A stretch of DNA of 64,000 nucleotides from DASUPK01 sp963843085. Its GTDB lineage: Bacteria > Actinomycetota > Thermoleophilia > Solirubrobacterales > 70-9. Every line of letters starts with the position of its first letter. Position 1 is the first letter of the stretch. The notes beneath the pieces are model-generated. The model was given only the letters and a program-made list of their open reading frames with translations. It did no database searches and was not told the DNA's origin. Location of the stretch: positions 1 to 64,000 of the forward strand of contig CAWJJG010000011.1 of the NCBI GenBank assembly GCA_963843085.1. Reading direction: 5' to 3'. The translations under genes and the position numbers were made by a program. Shown piece by piece: positions 1-8,707 of the stretch.

Positions 1-185
1 TTTCGAGACCGCCCAGAATTGGGGGCACTGCAAAACAAGGCGACCGCGGTGCCCGGGAACGCGAGGGGGAACGAAGAACGGCGGACCGATTCGTCTCGCC
101 CCACTGGCCGAGGGACGGGATCCGCGGCCACGCCGATTGCCAGACGTAAGCCATACGCAATCTTTGCTTGACAAGAATCGCCCGC

Positions 186-824
186 ATGGCCGTCTCGATC
201 GCCGTGATCGCGAAGTCGCCGCGTCCGGGGCACGTCAAGACTCGCCTCTGCCCCCCCTGCACGCCGAGCGAAGCAGCCGCCCTGGCGGAGGCGGCGCTGA
301 GGGACACGCTCGCCGCCGTCCGCGCCACGCCCTGCACGAGGCGCCTGCTCGTGCTCGAGGGCGAGCCCGGCGGATGGGCCGATCCCGGGTTCGAGGTGAT
401 CCCCCAGCGCGGAGGAGCGCTCGACGAGCGCCTGGCGGCGGCGTTCGAGGACGCCGCCGGGCCCACCCTCCTGATCGGCATGGACACGCCGCAGGTCACC
501 CCAGGCCTTCTCCTCGACGGACTCCATGCCATGGAGGCGCCGAGGACCGGCGCGGTCCTCGGCCCGGCCACGGACGGCGGTTACTGGGCCATCGGCCTGA
601 AGAACCCGGATCCCAGAGCCTTTCTCGGCGTGCCGATGAGCACTGCGGATACCTGCCGAGCGCAGGCCGAGCGCCTCCTCGACCTGGGCCTCAGCCTCCG
701 GTTCCTGCCGCCGCTCCGGGACGTCGACCGGATCGAGGACGCCCGGGCGGCGGCCGCGAGGTGGGGGCGGACGCGCTTTGCGGCGGCCTTCCGCTCGTTG
801 GCCCTTCCGGCGGCCGCGCCGTGA
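186..824 (+). CDS. DUF2064 / TIGR04282-type nucleotidyltransferase-fold glycosyltransferase
   Basis: A soluble protein of about 212 residues with a GT-A-like fold: AKSPRPGHVKTRL near the N-terminus is the nucleotide-sugar binding segment of the family, followed by IGMDTPQ and GPATDGGYWAIGL, the acidic metal-site region. Family members are called arsenosugar-biosynthesis glycosyltransferases, but most are uncharacterised, so the substrate is not known. An in-frame TTG lies at 168; I chose the ATG at 186 because MAVSIAVIAKSPRPG begins right at the first beta strand. Its stop overlaps the GTG of the next gene (GTGA), so it is probably the first gene of a three-gene operon with a methyltransferase and a membrane glycosyltransferase-like protein. 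Confidence 0.8.
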   Translation: MAVSIAVIAKSPRPGHVKTRLCPPCTPSEAAALAEAALRDTLAAVRATPCTRRLLVLEGEPGGWADPGFEVIPQRGGALDERLAAAFEDAAGPTLLIGMDTPQVTPGLLLDGLHAMEAPRTGAVLGPATDGGYWAIGLKNPDPRAFLGVPMSTADTCRAQAERLLDLGLSLRFLPPLRDVDRIEDARAAAARWGRTRFAAAFRSLALPAAAP

Positions 825-1486
825 GCGCAGCGGCGGTGGAGATCTACGATCGGGCCCTTGCGAAGGCCGCTGGCGAGACCCATTCCGGTCCCTTTCGCGC
901 CGTCGGAGACGACGGGAGCCGGCGCCGGCTCCCGATCCGGCGCTGGCTGGGACACGCTCCGCGGGAGGAGCTCGATCTGCTCGAGCGGGCCGTCGCCGCG
1001 GTCCTCGACGTGGGATGCGGACCCGGCCGCCACCTCGCCGGCCTCGCCCGGCTCGGCACACCCGCGCTCGGCCTCGACATCGCCCCGGGCGCGGTCGCAC
1101 TCGCGCGCGCGCGGGGCTGCCGGGTCCTGAGGCAATCCGTCTTCGCCCCGATTCCCGACTCCGGCCGTTGGGGCAGCGCCCTCCTCCTCGATGGGAACCT
1201 CGGTATCGACGGCGACCCGGTCAAGTTGCTCCGCCGCCTGGGGTCCGTGCTTCGCCCCGGCGGGTCGGTGCTGGCCGAGTTCGAACCCCCGCAGGCGGTG
1301 AGCCGCGAGCTTCGCCTGCGGATCGAGGGCGGGGACGAGATCAGCGAATGGTTCCCTTGGGCCTGGGTCAGCATCGACGACGTCCAGCGAATCGCGCCCG
1401 CAGCCGATCTGGAGATCAGCGACGTCTGGTCGGCGCGCGGCCGCTGGTTCGCCCAACTCGATGTCCCTCGCGAAACAGCTGACTAG
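821..1486 (+). CDS. class I SAM-dependent methyltransferase
   Basis: About 221 residues. The SAM-binding motif I reads VLDVGCGPGRHLAGLA, followed by the acidic end of beta 2 (ALGLDIAPGAV) and a post-motif LRPGGSVLAEFEPP, all typical of class I methyltransferases. There is no substrate-specific domain. The GTG start overlaps the stop of the upstream DUF2064 gene (GTGA), and the 3' end overlaps the next gene by 26 bases, so the three are almost certainly co-translated. The long open frame that extends upstream through the first gene is not coding: its composition is Arg/Pro/Gly-rich shadow. A role in methylating a sugar or lipid-linked sugar made by the neighbours is inference only. Confidence 0.82.
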   Translation: MSAAAVEIYDRALAKAAGETHSGPFRAVGDDGSRRRLPIRRWLGHAPREELDLLERAVAAVLDVGCGPGRHLAGLARLGTPALGLDIAPGAVALARARGCRVLRQSVFAPIPDSGRWGSALLLDGNLGIDGDPVKLLRRLGSVLRPGGSVLAEFEPPQAVSRELRLRIEGGDEISEWFPWAWVSIDDVQRIAPAADLEISDVWSARGRWFAQLDVPRETAD

Positions 1487-2819
1487 CGCGGCACCGCGAC
1501 TCGCCGCGCCACCGCGGACGGTCGCACCCGCCTCCCCTGACCGAGGCAGCTGGGCGGCGTGGGCAATCGTCGCCGTGGTCGGAGCCACGATCGCGTTCGG
1601 CACGATCTCGAAGGCCACCGGCGGCTTCCTCGGCACCGACCTGCCGCCATTCACTCTCGGCTGGCAGCCGGCCGTCTCTCCCTATGCGCTGGTCGCGGTC
1701 TTGGCTCTGGGAGCCGGGATCTGGCTGGCGCCCGCTCTGTGCTCCTCTCGCCTCGGCCCGATCCCCTTCGGGGCGGCGCTGACCGTGATGGGCGCCGGAC
1801 TCCGGCTGGCGCTCAACCTGGGCCGGGTCGGGCCCTCTGATTGGCACGAGGTGTTCGTCGTCCACGCCGGGACCGGGGAGGGAAGGCACGAGTACCTCCC
1901 GGCTCTGCCCTTCGTGCGCGGCGGCGTCGGTCACTTTCTCGCCGATTTCGACCGGATCGCGCCCGCGCTGCCCACCCACCCGAGCGGACATCCGCCAGGC
2001 CTGCTGCTCACTCTGAATGCCCTCCGGATCGACACGCCGGAGGGCATGGCGGCGCTGACGATCGGCGTCGGGGTGCTCGCGATTCCGCTTCTGTATCTCC
2101 TCGGCCGGAACCTGCTGGGAGAGAAGAGAGCCCGGATGGCGGGGGTCCTGTTCGCCTTCTCTCCCGCCGTACTCCTCTACGGCGCGACTTCGGCGGACGC
2201 CCTCTACGCCACGCTCGGGATCGCCGCCGCGGCGGCCCTGATGGCGCGTGGCCGCGTCATCAGGGCGCTGGGAGCGATCTCCTTCGCCATCGCCTCGTTC
2301 TTCTCCTTCGCCCTGCTGGCCGTCGGCGCCTGGGCGGTGCTGCTGACCGAGCGCCACTCGGGACGGCGGCCGGCCGCGATGCTGGCAGCTCTCTGCGCTG
2401 TGGCCTTGGTCGGCTTCTATCTGCTGCTCCACGCCACGACCGGCTTTGATCCGATCTCGGCGCTCCGAGCGATGCACGACCGCTACTACGCCGGCATCGG
2501 CGGCCGCCGGCCGTACCTCTTCTGGCTGTTCGGCTCGCCCGCCGCCTTCCTGGTCGCGCTCGGGGTGCCGATCGCGTGGCAGGCGTGTCGATCGCTCGGA
2601 CGGGGAGAGGCGACCGCGGTCGCGCTGGCCGTGGTCGTCGCCGCGTCGTCGCTGCTCGGCTACACCAAGGCCGAGACGGAGAGGATCTGGCTCTTCATGG
2701 TGCCGCTCGCCTGCCTCGCGGCGGCGCAATCACAGTCGTCCGGCAGGCTGCGTCTCGTCCTCGCGCTGCTGGGCCTTCAGGCGCTCGCCGTCGAGCTCCT
2801 CTTCAACACGATCTGGTGA
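1461..2819 (+). CDS. multipass membrane protein, GT-C glycosyltransferase-like
   Basis: About 452 residues with roughly ten hydrophobic segments separated by short loops, as in GT-C polyprenyl-phosphate-sugar transferases. A conserved-looking extracytoplasmic loop around residues 155-180 contains LPTHPSGHPPG, a His/Pro-rich loop I associate with actinobacterial GT-C-type membrane proteins; the catalytic acid is not certain. It starts 26 bases inside the methyltransferase gene and ends 90 bases inside the convergent epimerase gene on the other strand. Likely to act at the membrane in lipid-linked sugar transfer, but this is inferred from topology and neighbours, so a plain membrane protein of other function is possible. 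Confidence 0.7.
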   Translation: MSLAKQLTSAAPRLAAPPRTVAPASPDRGSWAAWAIVAVVGATIAFGTISKATGGFLGTDLPPFTLGWQPAVSPYALVAVLALGAGIWLAPALCSSRLGPIPFGAALTVMGAGLRLALNLGRVGPSDWHEVFVVHAGTGEGRHEYLPALPFVRGGVGHFLADFDRIAPALPTHPSGHPPGLLLTLNALRIDTPEGMAALTIGVGVLAIPLLYLLGRNLLGEKRARMAGVLFAFSPAVLLYGATSADALYATLGIAAAAALMARGRVIRALGAISFAIASFFSFALLAVGAWAVLLTERHSGRRPAAMLAALCAVALVGFYLLLHATTGFDPISALRAMHDRYYAGIGGRRPYLFWLFGSPAAFLVALGVPIAWQACRSLGRGEATAVALAVVVAASSLLGYTKAETERIWLFMVPLACLAAAQSQSSGRLRLVLALLGLQALAVELLFNTIW

Positions 2820-3881
2820 CCGTCGCGGTGGCTCGCGCAGCTCGGCACTCGCCAGCTCGCGCATGCCGTCGCCGAAGTCGACCCGAGCCTCGAACCCGAG
2901 CTCTGCCGCGGCTCGGGTCGGGTCGGCGAAGACGTGGCGCACGTCGCCGAGCCGGAACTCTCCCGTGACACGGGGTGAGGGAGCGTCGGGGCCCCAGGCA
3001 TCGGCGAGCCGGCGCGCCATCTCCCCCACGCTCCGCGGTCGGCCGCTGCCGATGTTGTAGGCGCCGCCCTCGTGCTCGTCGAGCAGCGCGATCGCGCTGG
3101 CGCGCGCGACGTCGCGCACATGAACGAAGTCCCTGAGCTGGGCGCCGTCCTCGAACACGGCCGGCGAGCGACCGGCGGCCAGCGTGCTCAAGAACAGGCT
3201 CGCCACGCCCGCATAGGGAGTGTCACGAGGCATCCGGGGTCCGTACACGTTGTGGTAGCGCAGGGCGACCGCCGGGACCGAGTGCTCGCGCGCGAAGATC
3301 GAGCAGAGGTGCTCCTGCGCGAGCTTCGTCGCCGCATAGACGCTGCGCGGGTCAATGGCGGCCGTCTCCGACACAGGGCAGGATGAGAGGTTCGCGCCGC
3401 AGCTCGGGCAGCGTGGATCGAAGTGACCGGCCGCGAGGTCCTCCGGGGCCCGCGGGGGCGGCCGCACCGGGCCATGCGCCGGACAGGTGTAGCCACCCTC
3501 GCCGTAGACGACCATGCTCGAGGCGAGGGCCAGCGGGCCGCGGAATCGCGCCTCCGCCAGGCAGCCGAGCAGCACCGCCGTACCGAGATCGTTGGAGGCC
3601 ACATATGCCGGGGCGTCGGAGAAGCTCGTCTCGAGCCCGACAATCGCCCCGAGGTGCGCCACGGCGACGACGTCGCGCACCGCCCGCCTCACAACCTCGT
3701 GGTTGCGGAGATCGCCCTGGATCAGCTCAACCTCCGGCTGCAGGTACTTCGGCCGATCCGGATGAACCGCGGCGTCGAGCGAATCGAGCACCCGGACCTC
3801 CCGCCCGCGGGCAACCAGCTCGTCGACCACATGCGAGCCGATGAAGCCCGCGCCGCCCGTGACCAGAATCGGCCCTTCCAT
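2730..3881 (-). CDS. NAD-dependent epimerase/dehydratase (extended SDR) with a Cys insertion
   Basis: About 383 residues of the extended SDR family. The Rossmann motif GGAGFIGS is at residues 9-16 and the catalytic YAATK (Tyr182, Lys186) follows a substrate-loop Ser/Met pair at 121-123. Between these, residues 133-168 hold four cysteines (one CPAHGP, then CPSCG and a further Cys), which looks like a zinc knuckle inserted in the SDR core; related inserts occur in actinobacterial epimerases annotated as dTDP-L-rhamnose 4-epimerase-like. The gene converges on the upstream membrane protein and overlaps it by 90 bases at the 3' ends. The C-terminal 30 residues (Arg/Glu/Gln-rich) fall in this overlap. 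Sugar-nucleotide substrate is not determinable from sequence. Confidence 0.82.
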   Translation of the reverse strand: MEGPILVTGGAGFIGSHVVDELVARGREVRVLDSLDAAVHPDRPKYLQPEVELIQGDLRNHEVVRRAVRDVVAVAHLGAIVGLETSFSDAPAYVASNDLGTAVLLGCLAEARFRGPLALASSMVVYGEGGYTCPAHGPVRPPPRAPEDLAAGHFDPRCPSCGANLSSCPVSETAAIDPRSVYAATKLAQEHLCSIFAREHSVPAVALRYHNVYGPRMPRDTPYAGVASLFLSTLAAGRSPAVFEDGAQLRDFVHVRDVARASAIALLDEHEGGAYNIGSGRPRSVGEMARRLADAWGPDAPSPRVTGEFRLGDVRHVFADPTRAAAELGFEARVDFGDGMRELASAELREPPRRSPDRVEEELDGERLKAQQREDETQPAGRL

Positions 3882-4025
3882 GCCGCGAGGCTAACCCGCC
3901 CGCACCCAATCGTGGAGCCCAGTGGAATGTGTTCCCGAACCTGTAATGAACTCGGATCTGAACAGTCAATGAACGAGGTGAGGGAAAGGCGAAATGACGG
4001 ACGTCCGCTGAGACAATCGGGCGCG

Positions 4026-4730
4026 ATGGACGAGGAGGAACACAGCCGCGGATCGGTGCTGGTGGTGGATGATGAGCCCACCATCCGCGAGGTCGTAGCG
4101 AACTACATGCGGAAGGCCGGCTATCGCGCGCGTGCCGCTCGAGACGGCGCCGAGGCGCTCTCCATGGCCGACCGCGACCGGCCCGACATCGTGATCCTCG
4201 ATCTGATGATGCCGGGGATGGACGGCCTCGAGGTGATGTATCGCCTGCGCACTCCCGATCACGACGATCTGGCGGTGATCCTGTTGACGGCGAAGGGCGA
4301 TGAGTCGGACCGGGTGACCGGGCTGCGCCTCGGCGCCGACGACTACGTCTGCAAGCCCTTCTCGCCCGCTGAGCTCGTGGCCCGGGTCGACGCCCTCCGC
4401 CGCCGGCTGGACACCTCCTCGGGCCGTGGGGAGCCGATCGTCTTCGACGGGCTCGAGATCGATCCGGCGGCGCGCAGGGTCGAAATTCGAGGGGAGGAAG
4501 TCGCTCTCACCCATCGCGAGTTCGACCTGCTGCATTTCCTGGCCCAGCACCCGGCGCAGACCTTCTCCCGCTCCCAGCTGATGGACGCGGTCTGGCAGTA
4601 CGCCTTCTACACGGATACATCGACCGTCACGGTCCACATCCGCAGGCTGCGCTCCAAGATCGAGCAGGACCCAGGGGCACCGCTCTTCATCGAGACGGTC
4701 TGGGGAGTCGGCTACCGGTTCGCGGGATGA
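4026..4730 (+). CDS. OmpR/PhoB-family response regulator
   Basis: About 234 residues. The receiver domain (1-125) has the acidic pair Asp15/Asp16, phosphoacceptor Asp59 in VILDLMMPGMDG, Thr88 and Lys110 in CKPFSP. A C-terminal winged helix (about 137-233) ends with TVHIRRLRSKIEQDP and VWGVGYRF, the OmpR-type DNA-recognition and wing elements. The stop overlaps the start of the histidine kinase (ATGA), so they form a cognate pair. An alternative ATG at 3969 would add 19 residues not expected in the family; neither start has a strong Shine-Dalgarno. It starts about 145 bases from the divergent epimerase gene, so a shared regulatory region is possible. Confidence 0.92.
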   Translation: MDEEEHSRGSVLVVDDEPTIREVVANYMRKAGYRARAARDGAEALSMADRDRPDIVILDLMMPGMDGLEVMYRLRTPDHDDLAVILLTAKGDESDRVTGLRLGADDYVCKPFSPAELVARVDALRRRLDTSSGRGEPIVFDGLEIDPAARRVEIRGEEVALTHREFDLLHFLAQHPAQTFSRSQLMDAVWQYAFYTDTSTVTVHIRRLRSKIEQDPGAPLFIETVWGVGYRFAG

Positions 4731-5938
4731 GGGGCTCGGCGCTCGTCATCGGGATCGGTGCCGCGGCCGCCTTCGTGGTGGTGGCGGCGGGGCTCGGCGT
4801 CAAGCCCGCGACCGAGACCGCGATCATGCTCGCCGTCCTCGGAACCCTGGGCCTGGCGGCGGCGGAGCTGATCGTCCGGAACCGCGACCGGATCGGCCCG
4901 GTGCAACGGCAGCTGGTCGCCATGGTGGGCGTCGCGATCGGCCAGCTGCTGGCGATCGTGGTCGCCTTCGCCGAGCTGATGTTCGTCTCGACCGAGGACG
5001 CCGTTCTGATCATGCTCGCGGTTGCCTTCTCTGCCGTAATCGGGATCAGGGCCTCTCAGCTCATGCTCGCCCAGGTGCTCGCCGAGATCGGGGACGTCCG
5101 CGACGCGCTGATCGCGGTCGGCTCGGGCAACCGGGACCTGGTCGTCTCGAATGGGGCCCGAGACGAGATCGGAGAGCTAGCCGATGCCGCCGACGCGATG
5201 GTCCGCCGCCTCGACGCCACCGAGCGCGCCAGGCGTGACCTCGTCGCTGCGGTGTCCCACGACCTCCGCACGCCGGTCACTTCGCTCAGGGTGCTGACGG
5301 AAGCCCTCGAGGACGAGGTCGTGGACGAGGAGAGTCGCCATCGCTATCTGGTCACGATGCGCACCCACGTCTCGGCGCTGGGCGCGCTGATCGACGATCT
5401 CTTCGAGCTGTCGCGCCTTGAGGCCGGGGACATCGAATGGTCGGTCTCGCGTGTCGAGTTGGCCGAGCTGGTCGATGAGACCGTGACGGCGATGCGCGTT
5501 CAGGCTGATGCGGCAGGGGTCACGGTATTCGCGGAGGTGCCCGGCGATCTCGCCCCCACCACCGGCAACCCGGAGAAGCTGCAGCGGGTGCTCTTCAACC
5601 TGATCCAGAACGGCATCCGGCACACGCCCGCCGACGGCAGCATCGCGGTCCGCGCCGAGGCGCTCGAGGACCGGGTTGAGATCGAGGTCGCCGATACGGG
5701 CGACGGCATCCCGCCGGCGGAGCAGCCGCACGTGTTCGAGCCCTCCTACCGGGCCGGGACCGACGCCTCCCGGACCACCGAGGGGGCGGGCCTCGGGCTG
5801 GCGATCTCGAGGGCGATCGTCGAGTCCCACGGTGGGCGGATCTGGCTGGCGGACTCCAGTCACGGCACCCGCGTCCGCTTCAGCCTGCCGCAGGCGGCCG
5901 CCTATGAGGCCTCCGCCCGCGAGGCGCTCGCGGGATAG
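4727..5938 (+). CDS. HAMP-containing sensor histidine kinase
   Basis: About 403 residues. Three to four hydrophobic segments in the first 120 residues with almost no extracytoplasmic loop suggest membrane or intramembrane sensing. A HAMP-like linker (about 120-170) leads to the dimerisation/phosphoacceptor helix SHDLRTPVTSL with His178. The ATPase domain has the N box NLIQN (about 291-295), G1 DTGDGIP (about 323-329) and G2 GAGLGLAIS (about 353-361). It partners the upstream response regulator through a 4-base overlap. The next gene begins 3 bases after its stop, so the exported YncE-like protein and the Mo enzyme may be in the same transcript, making this pair a candidate regulator or regulated partner of that cluster. 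Confidence 0.92.
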   Translation: MRGSALVIGIGAAAAFVVVAAGLGVKPATETAIMLAVLGTLGLAAAELIVRNRDRIGPVQRQLVAMVGVAIGQLLAIVVAFAELMFVSTEDAVLIMLAVAFSAVIGIRASQLMLAQVLAEIGDVRDALIAVGSGNRDLVVSNGARDEIGELADAADAMVRRLDATERARRDLVAAVSHDLRTPVTSLRVLTEALEDEVVDEESRHRYLVTMRTHVSALGALIDDLFELSRLEAGDIEWSVSRVELAELVDETVTAMRVQADAAGVTVFAEVPGDLAPTTGNPEKLQRVLFNLIQNGIRHTPADGSIAVRAEALEDRVEIEVADTGDGIPPAEQPHVFEPSYRAGTDASRTTEGAGLGLAISRAIVESHGGRIWLADSSHGTRVRFSLPQAAAYEASAREALAG

Positions 5939-5941
5939 GCC

Positions 5942-6946
5942 TTGCGATGGGCGCAACCGATCTCGATCGGCGCGGTCGCCCTGATCCTGGCGTCCACGGC
6001 CTCGGGATGCGGCGGCGGCCCCCCTCCGGCGGCCGAGCCCGCTACTTCGCCGGAGCCGACCCGGCGACCGGCGGGCCGGGTGTTCCCCGTCGACGGAATG
6101 CCCGAGGGCGTTGCCTTCGACCCGGTGAGCCGGGAGCTCTTCGCCGGCCTTCGCAATCCGGGGCGCCTGGCCGCGATCGATCCGGCGAGCGGCCGGACCC
6201 TGAGCCTCATTCCCCTGCCGGCCTCGCCCAGGCACCTGAGCGTGGCGCGGGACGGTGATCTCCTCGTGCCCGCCGAGGATGCCGACACCCTCGTGCGCCT
6301 CTCGCCTGATGGCGAGCATGACGCGAGCGTTCCGGTCGGGGAGCATCCGCACGACGCCGCTGAGGCGGGCGGCCGGGTGTTCGTCTCCAACGAGTTCGGG
6401 GACTCCGTGAGCGTCGTCCAGGGCGATCGCGCCATCGACACCCTTGCCGCTCCCCGGCAGCCCGGGGGCGTCGCCTCGGTCGCGAATCGATACGTGGCCG
6501 TGGTCGCGGTCCGGGACCGCTTGCTCGAGGCCTACGACGCCCGCACCCTCTCGCCCCTCGGTCAGGCCGATGCCGGAACCGGGCCCACCCACGCCGTCTC
6601 GCTCGGCAAGATCGTGGCGGTCGTGGACACGGAGGGCGGCGCGCTTCTCCGCTACAGGGTGAGCCCGCGGCCTGTTCTGGTCGGGCGCACGGCGCTGCCG
6701 GGGGCCCCCTACGGGGTCGCCTACGACTCGAGCCGGCGGCGCCTCTGGGTGACGCTCACCGCGCTCAACCGAGTCGTCGTCCTGCGCGTCGGCGCCGACC
6801 GGCTCCGCAGAATCGCCTCCTACCCGACCGTCGAGCAGCCCAACTCGGTGACCGTCGACCCGCGCTCGGGGACTGCCTTCATCGCCGGGCGGACGAGCAA
6901 CTCGATCGAGCGGATCGCCCCCGACGAGGGGGGTGCAACTCGATGA
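5942..6946 (+). CDS. YncE-like beta-propeller lipoprotein
   Basis: About 334 residues, starting with TTG. A lipoprotein signal peptide ends in ASTASGC with the lipidated Cys near residue 23, followed by a Pro/Glu-rich linker. The rest consists of repeated blade-like units (PEGVAFDPVSRELF, PGGVASVANRYVAVV, PYGVAYDSSRRRLWV, PNSVTVDPRSGTAFI), as in YncE/PQQ-like seven-bladed propellers. No enzymatic residues are evident; such proteins usually bind DNA, cofactors or partners at the cell surface. It lies 3 bases after the kinase and overlaps the Mo oxidoreductase by 4 bases (ATGA), which suggests a partner role for the membrane oxidoreductase. Confidence 0.75.
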   Translation: MRWAQPISIGAVALILASTASGCGGGPPPAAEPATSPEPTRRPAGRVFPVDGMPEGVAFDPVSRELFAGLRNPGRLAAIDPASGRTLSLIPLPASPRHLSVARDGDLLVPAEDADTLVRLSPDGEHDASVPVGEHPHDAAEAGGRVFVSNEFGDSVSVVQGDRAIDTLAAPRQPGGVASVANRYVAVVAVRDRLLEAYDARTLSPLGQADAGTGPTHAVSLGKIVAVVDTEGGALLRYRVSPRPVLVGRTALPGAPYGVAYDSSRRRLWVTLTALNRVVVLRVGADRLRRIASYPTVEQPNSVTVDPRSGTAFIAGRTSNSIERIAPDEGGATR

Positions 6947-8208
6947 GCAAGCCTCCCCCCGGGCCCTTCCGCGACCAGTTCTGGCGCAGCCCACTGCGCG
7001 GTCCGTGGCTCGCGTCGGTCCTCGGCTCCGCCCTGCTGCCCCTGATCGTGATCTGCGCGGTCACCGGATTTCTTTCCCAGGCCGCCTACAACCCGGGCCT
7101 CGGCGACAACTCCCAGCTCCCCGGGGGCGGCATCGGAATCAACCTCTACTTCTTCAGCTGGCCGACCTCGCCGTCCTGGATCTACGCCTTCACCCAGGGC
7201 CTGCACATCGTCAGCGGCGTGACCGCCATCCCCCTGCTGCTGGCCAAGCTCTGGTCGGCGATGCCCAAGCTGTTCGAGTGGCCGCCGGTCCGCAGCCTGG
7301 CGCATGGCCTGGAGCGGGCCAGCCTGGCCTTCCTGGTCGGCGGCAGCATCTTCGTCTTCTTCACCGGGCTGCTCAACATCCAGCTCTACTACCCCTGGTC
7401 CTTCAGCTTCGTGCCGGCCCATTACTACGGCGCCTTCATCTTCCTCGGTGCACTCGCCCTCCACGTCACCCTGAAGCTGCCGGTCGTGCGGAGGGCGTTC
7501 AGGGAGCGCGGCGTGGTGCGGCCCCTGCGTGACGATCTGGCCCACACCAGGCCGGAGCCCGCCGCCCACGACTCGACGGCCCCCGCCAACCCCACCGCTC
7601 CAACGATGTCACGCCGCGTGCTGCTGGGGACCGTGGCCGCCGGATCGGCGGGACTCGGCGTGATGGCGGCCGGCCAGGTCGTCGGCGGCCCACTTCGCGA
7701 TCTGGCGCTGCTCGCGCCGCGCGGTCAGAAGCTCGGCGACGGCCCGAATGACTTCCAGATCAACAAGACCGCCCGCGCCGCGGGGATCGGTGCCGCCGAG
7801 ACGGGCCCGGACTGGCGCCTCGTGCTCGAGGGCTCCAAGCGCGTTGAGCTCTCCAGGACGGAGTTGATGGCGATGCCTCACTGCACCCACGACCTCACCA
7901 TCGGCTGCGTCGAGGGCTGGTCGACCACGCAGCGATGGACCGGCGTGCGGCTCAAGGACCTCGCCTCGCTTGCGGGCGCGCCCCCGGACACGTACGTCGA
8001 AGTCTCCTCGCTGCAGCGCGGCGGCGGCTTCAACCACGCGATTCTCAGCTCGGGGCAGATCACCGATGACCGAGCCCTGCTGGCCTTCAAGGTGAACGGA
8101 ACCGACCTCTCGCTGGACCACGGCTACCCGGCGCGGGTGATCGTTCCGGGCGCCCCCGGTGTCCACAACACCAAGTGGGTGTCGTCGATGAGCTTCAGGG
8201 AGGCCTGA
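6943..8208 (+). CDS. cytochrome b561-like membrane domain fused to sulfite-oxidase-fold molybdopterin domain
   Basis: About 421 residues in two halves. Residues 20-190 contain four membrane helices with histidines at 88, 121, 160 and 174 positioned as possible ligands of two b hemes, as in cytochrome b561/DUF4405-type proteins. Residues 285-420 are a molybdopterin-binding (SUOX-fold) domain; Cys322 in TIGCVEGW matches the cysteine that ligates molybdenum in this family, and DHGYPARVIVPG is the pterin-binding end. Between them, SRRVLLG (about 223-229) followed by a hydrophobic stretch resembles a twin-arginine signal inside the protein. The upstream gene overlaps by 4 bases. Likely an electron-transfer-linked Mo reductase or oxidase facing outside; the substrate is unknown. 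Confidence 0.85.
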   Translation: MSKPPPGPFRDQFWRSPLRGPWLASVLGSALLPLIVICAVTGFLSQAAYNPGLGDNSQLPGGGIGINLYFFSWPTSPSWIYAFTQGLHIVSGVTAIPLLLAKLWSAMPKLFEWPPVRSLAHGLERASLAFLVGGSIFVFFTGLLNIQLYYPWSFSFVPAHYYGAFIFLGALALHVTLKLPVVRRAFRERGVVRPLRDDLAHTRPEPAAHDSTAPANPTAPTMSRRVLLGTVAAGSAGLGVMAAGQVVGGPLRDLALLAPRGQKLGDGPNDFQINKTARAAGIGAAETGPDWRLVLEGSKRVELSRTELMAMPHCTHDLTIGCVEGWSTTQRWTGVRLKDLASLAGAPPDTYVEVSSLQRGGGFNHAILSSGQITDDRALLAFKVNGTDLSLDHGYPARVIVPGAPGVHNTKWVSSMSFREA

Positions 8209-8209
8209 G

Positions 8210-8701
8210 GTGAGACGGGTCCGAGAGCTCTACGGGTCGTCCCAGCTGCACCTCCTGGCGGTGATCGTGACCATGAGCTTCGCCGCCTACGGGGCCCTTC
8301 GGATCGCCGAGGGATCGGACGCCCTCAACACGTTCATCTGGCTGGGCGGGGCGATCGTCGCGCACGACCTGATCTCGTTTCCGCTCTATTCGGGGCTCAA
8401 CCTGATCGCGCACCGCTCCTTCGTCGGCCCCCTGCGCGGGCCCGCAACCGAACGGGCGGTGCCGCTTATCAACCACATCCGCATTCCGATGATGCTCTCG
8501 GGCTTCGCTCTGGCCGCCTGGTTCCCGCTCATCCTCCGCCTCAGCGCCGACAACTACCGGCTCAAGTCGGGCCTCAACCCCGACGTGTTCCTCGGGCGCT
8601 GGCTGCTCATCACCGCTGCCCTGTTCCTGGGGTCCGCGCTGATCTACGCCGTGCGCCTGCGCGGGGCCACCCGATCTGCGGGAACCGAAGAGCGGGCCTA
8701 G
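8210..8701 (+). CDS. small four-helix membrane protein, unknown function
   Basis: About 163 residues with four hydrophobic segments. I do not recognise a named family. Two polar motifs, AHDLISFPLYSGLN and INHIRIPMMLSG, contain histidines in or next to membrane segments and could bind heme or interact with the cytochrome domain of the preceding gene. GTG start; a good GGGAGG Shine-Dalgarno sits 6 bases upstream at 8198-8203, inside the end of the previous gene. The one-base gap upstream and tight downstream spacing place it in the same operon as the Mo oxidoreductase. Confidence 0.7.
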   Translation: MRRVRELYGSSQLHLLAVIVTMSFAAYGALRIAEGSDALNTFIWLGGAIVAHDLISFPLYSGLNLIAHRSFVGPLRGPATERAVPLINHIRIPMMLSGFALAAWFPLILRLSADNYRLKSGLNPDVFLGRWLLITAALFLGSALIYAVRLRGATRSAGTEERA

Positions 8702-8707
8702 GTGGCG

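Noticed and set aside
1..185. TTGACA at 168-173 as a promoter -35 for the first gene
   Set aside because: There is no room for a -10 before the ATG at 186, and the TTG is only an in-frame alternative start. Nothing else is recognised in these 185 bases.
137..1486. A 449-codon open frame covering both the DUF2064 gene and the methyltransferase gene
   Set aside because: Only its second half, from GTG 821, reads as a methyltransferase; the first half is Arg/Pro/Gly-rich shadow of the DUF2064 gene in another frame.
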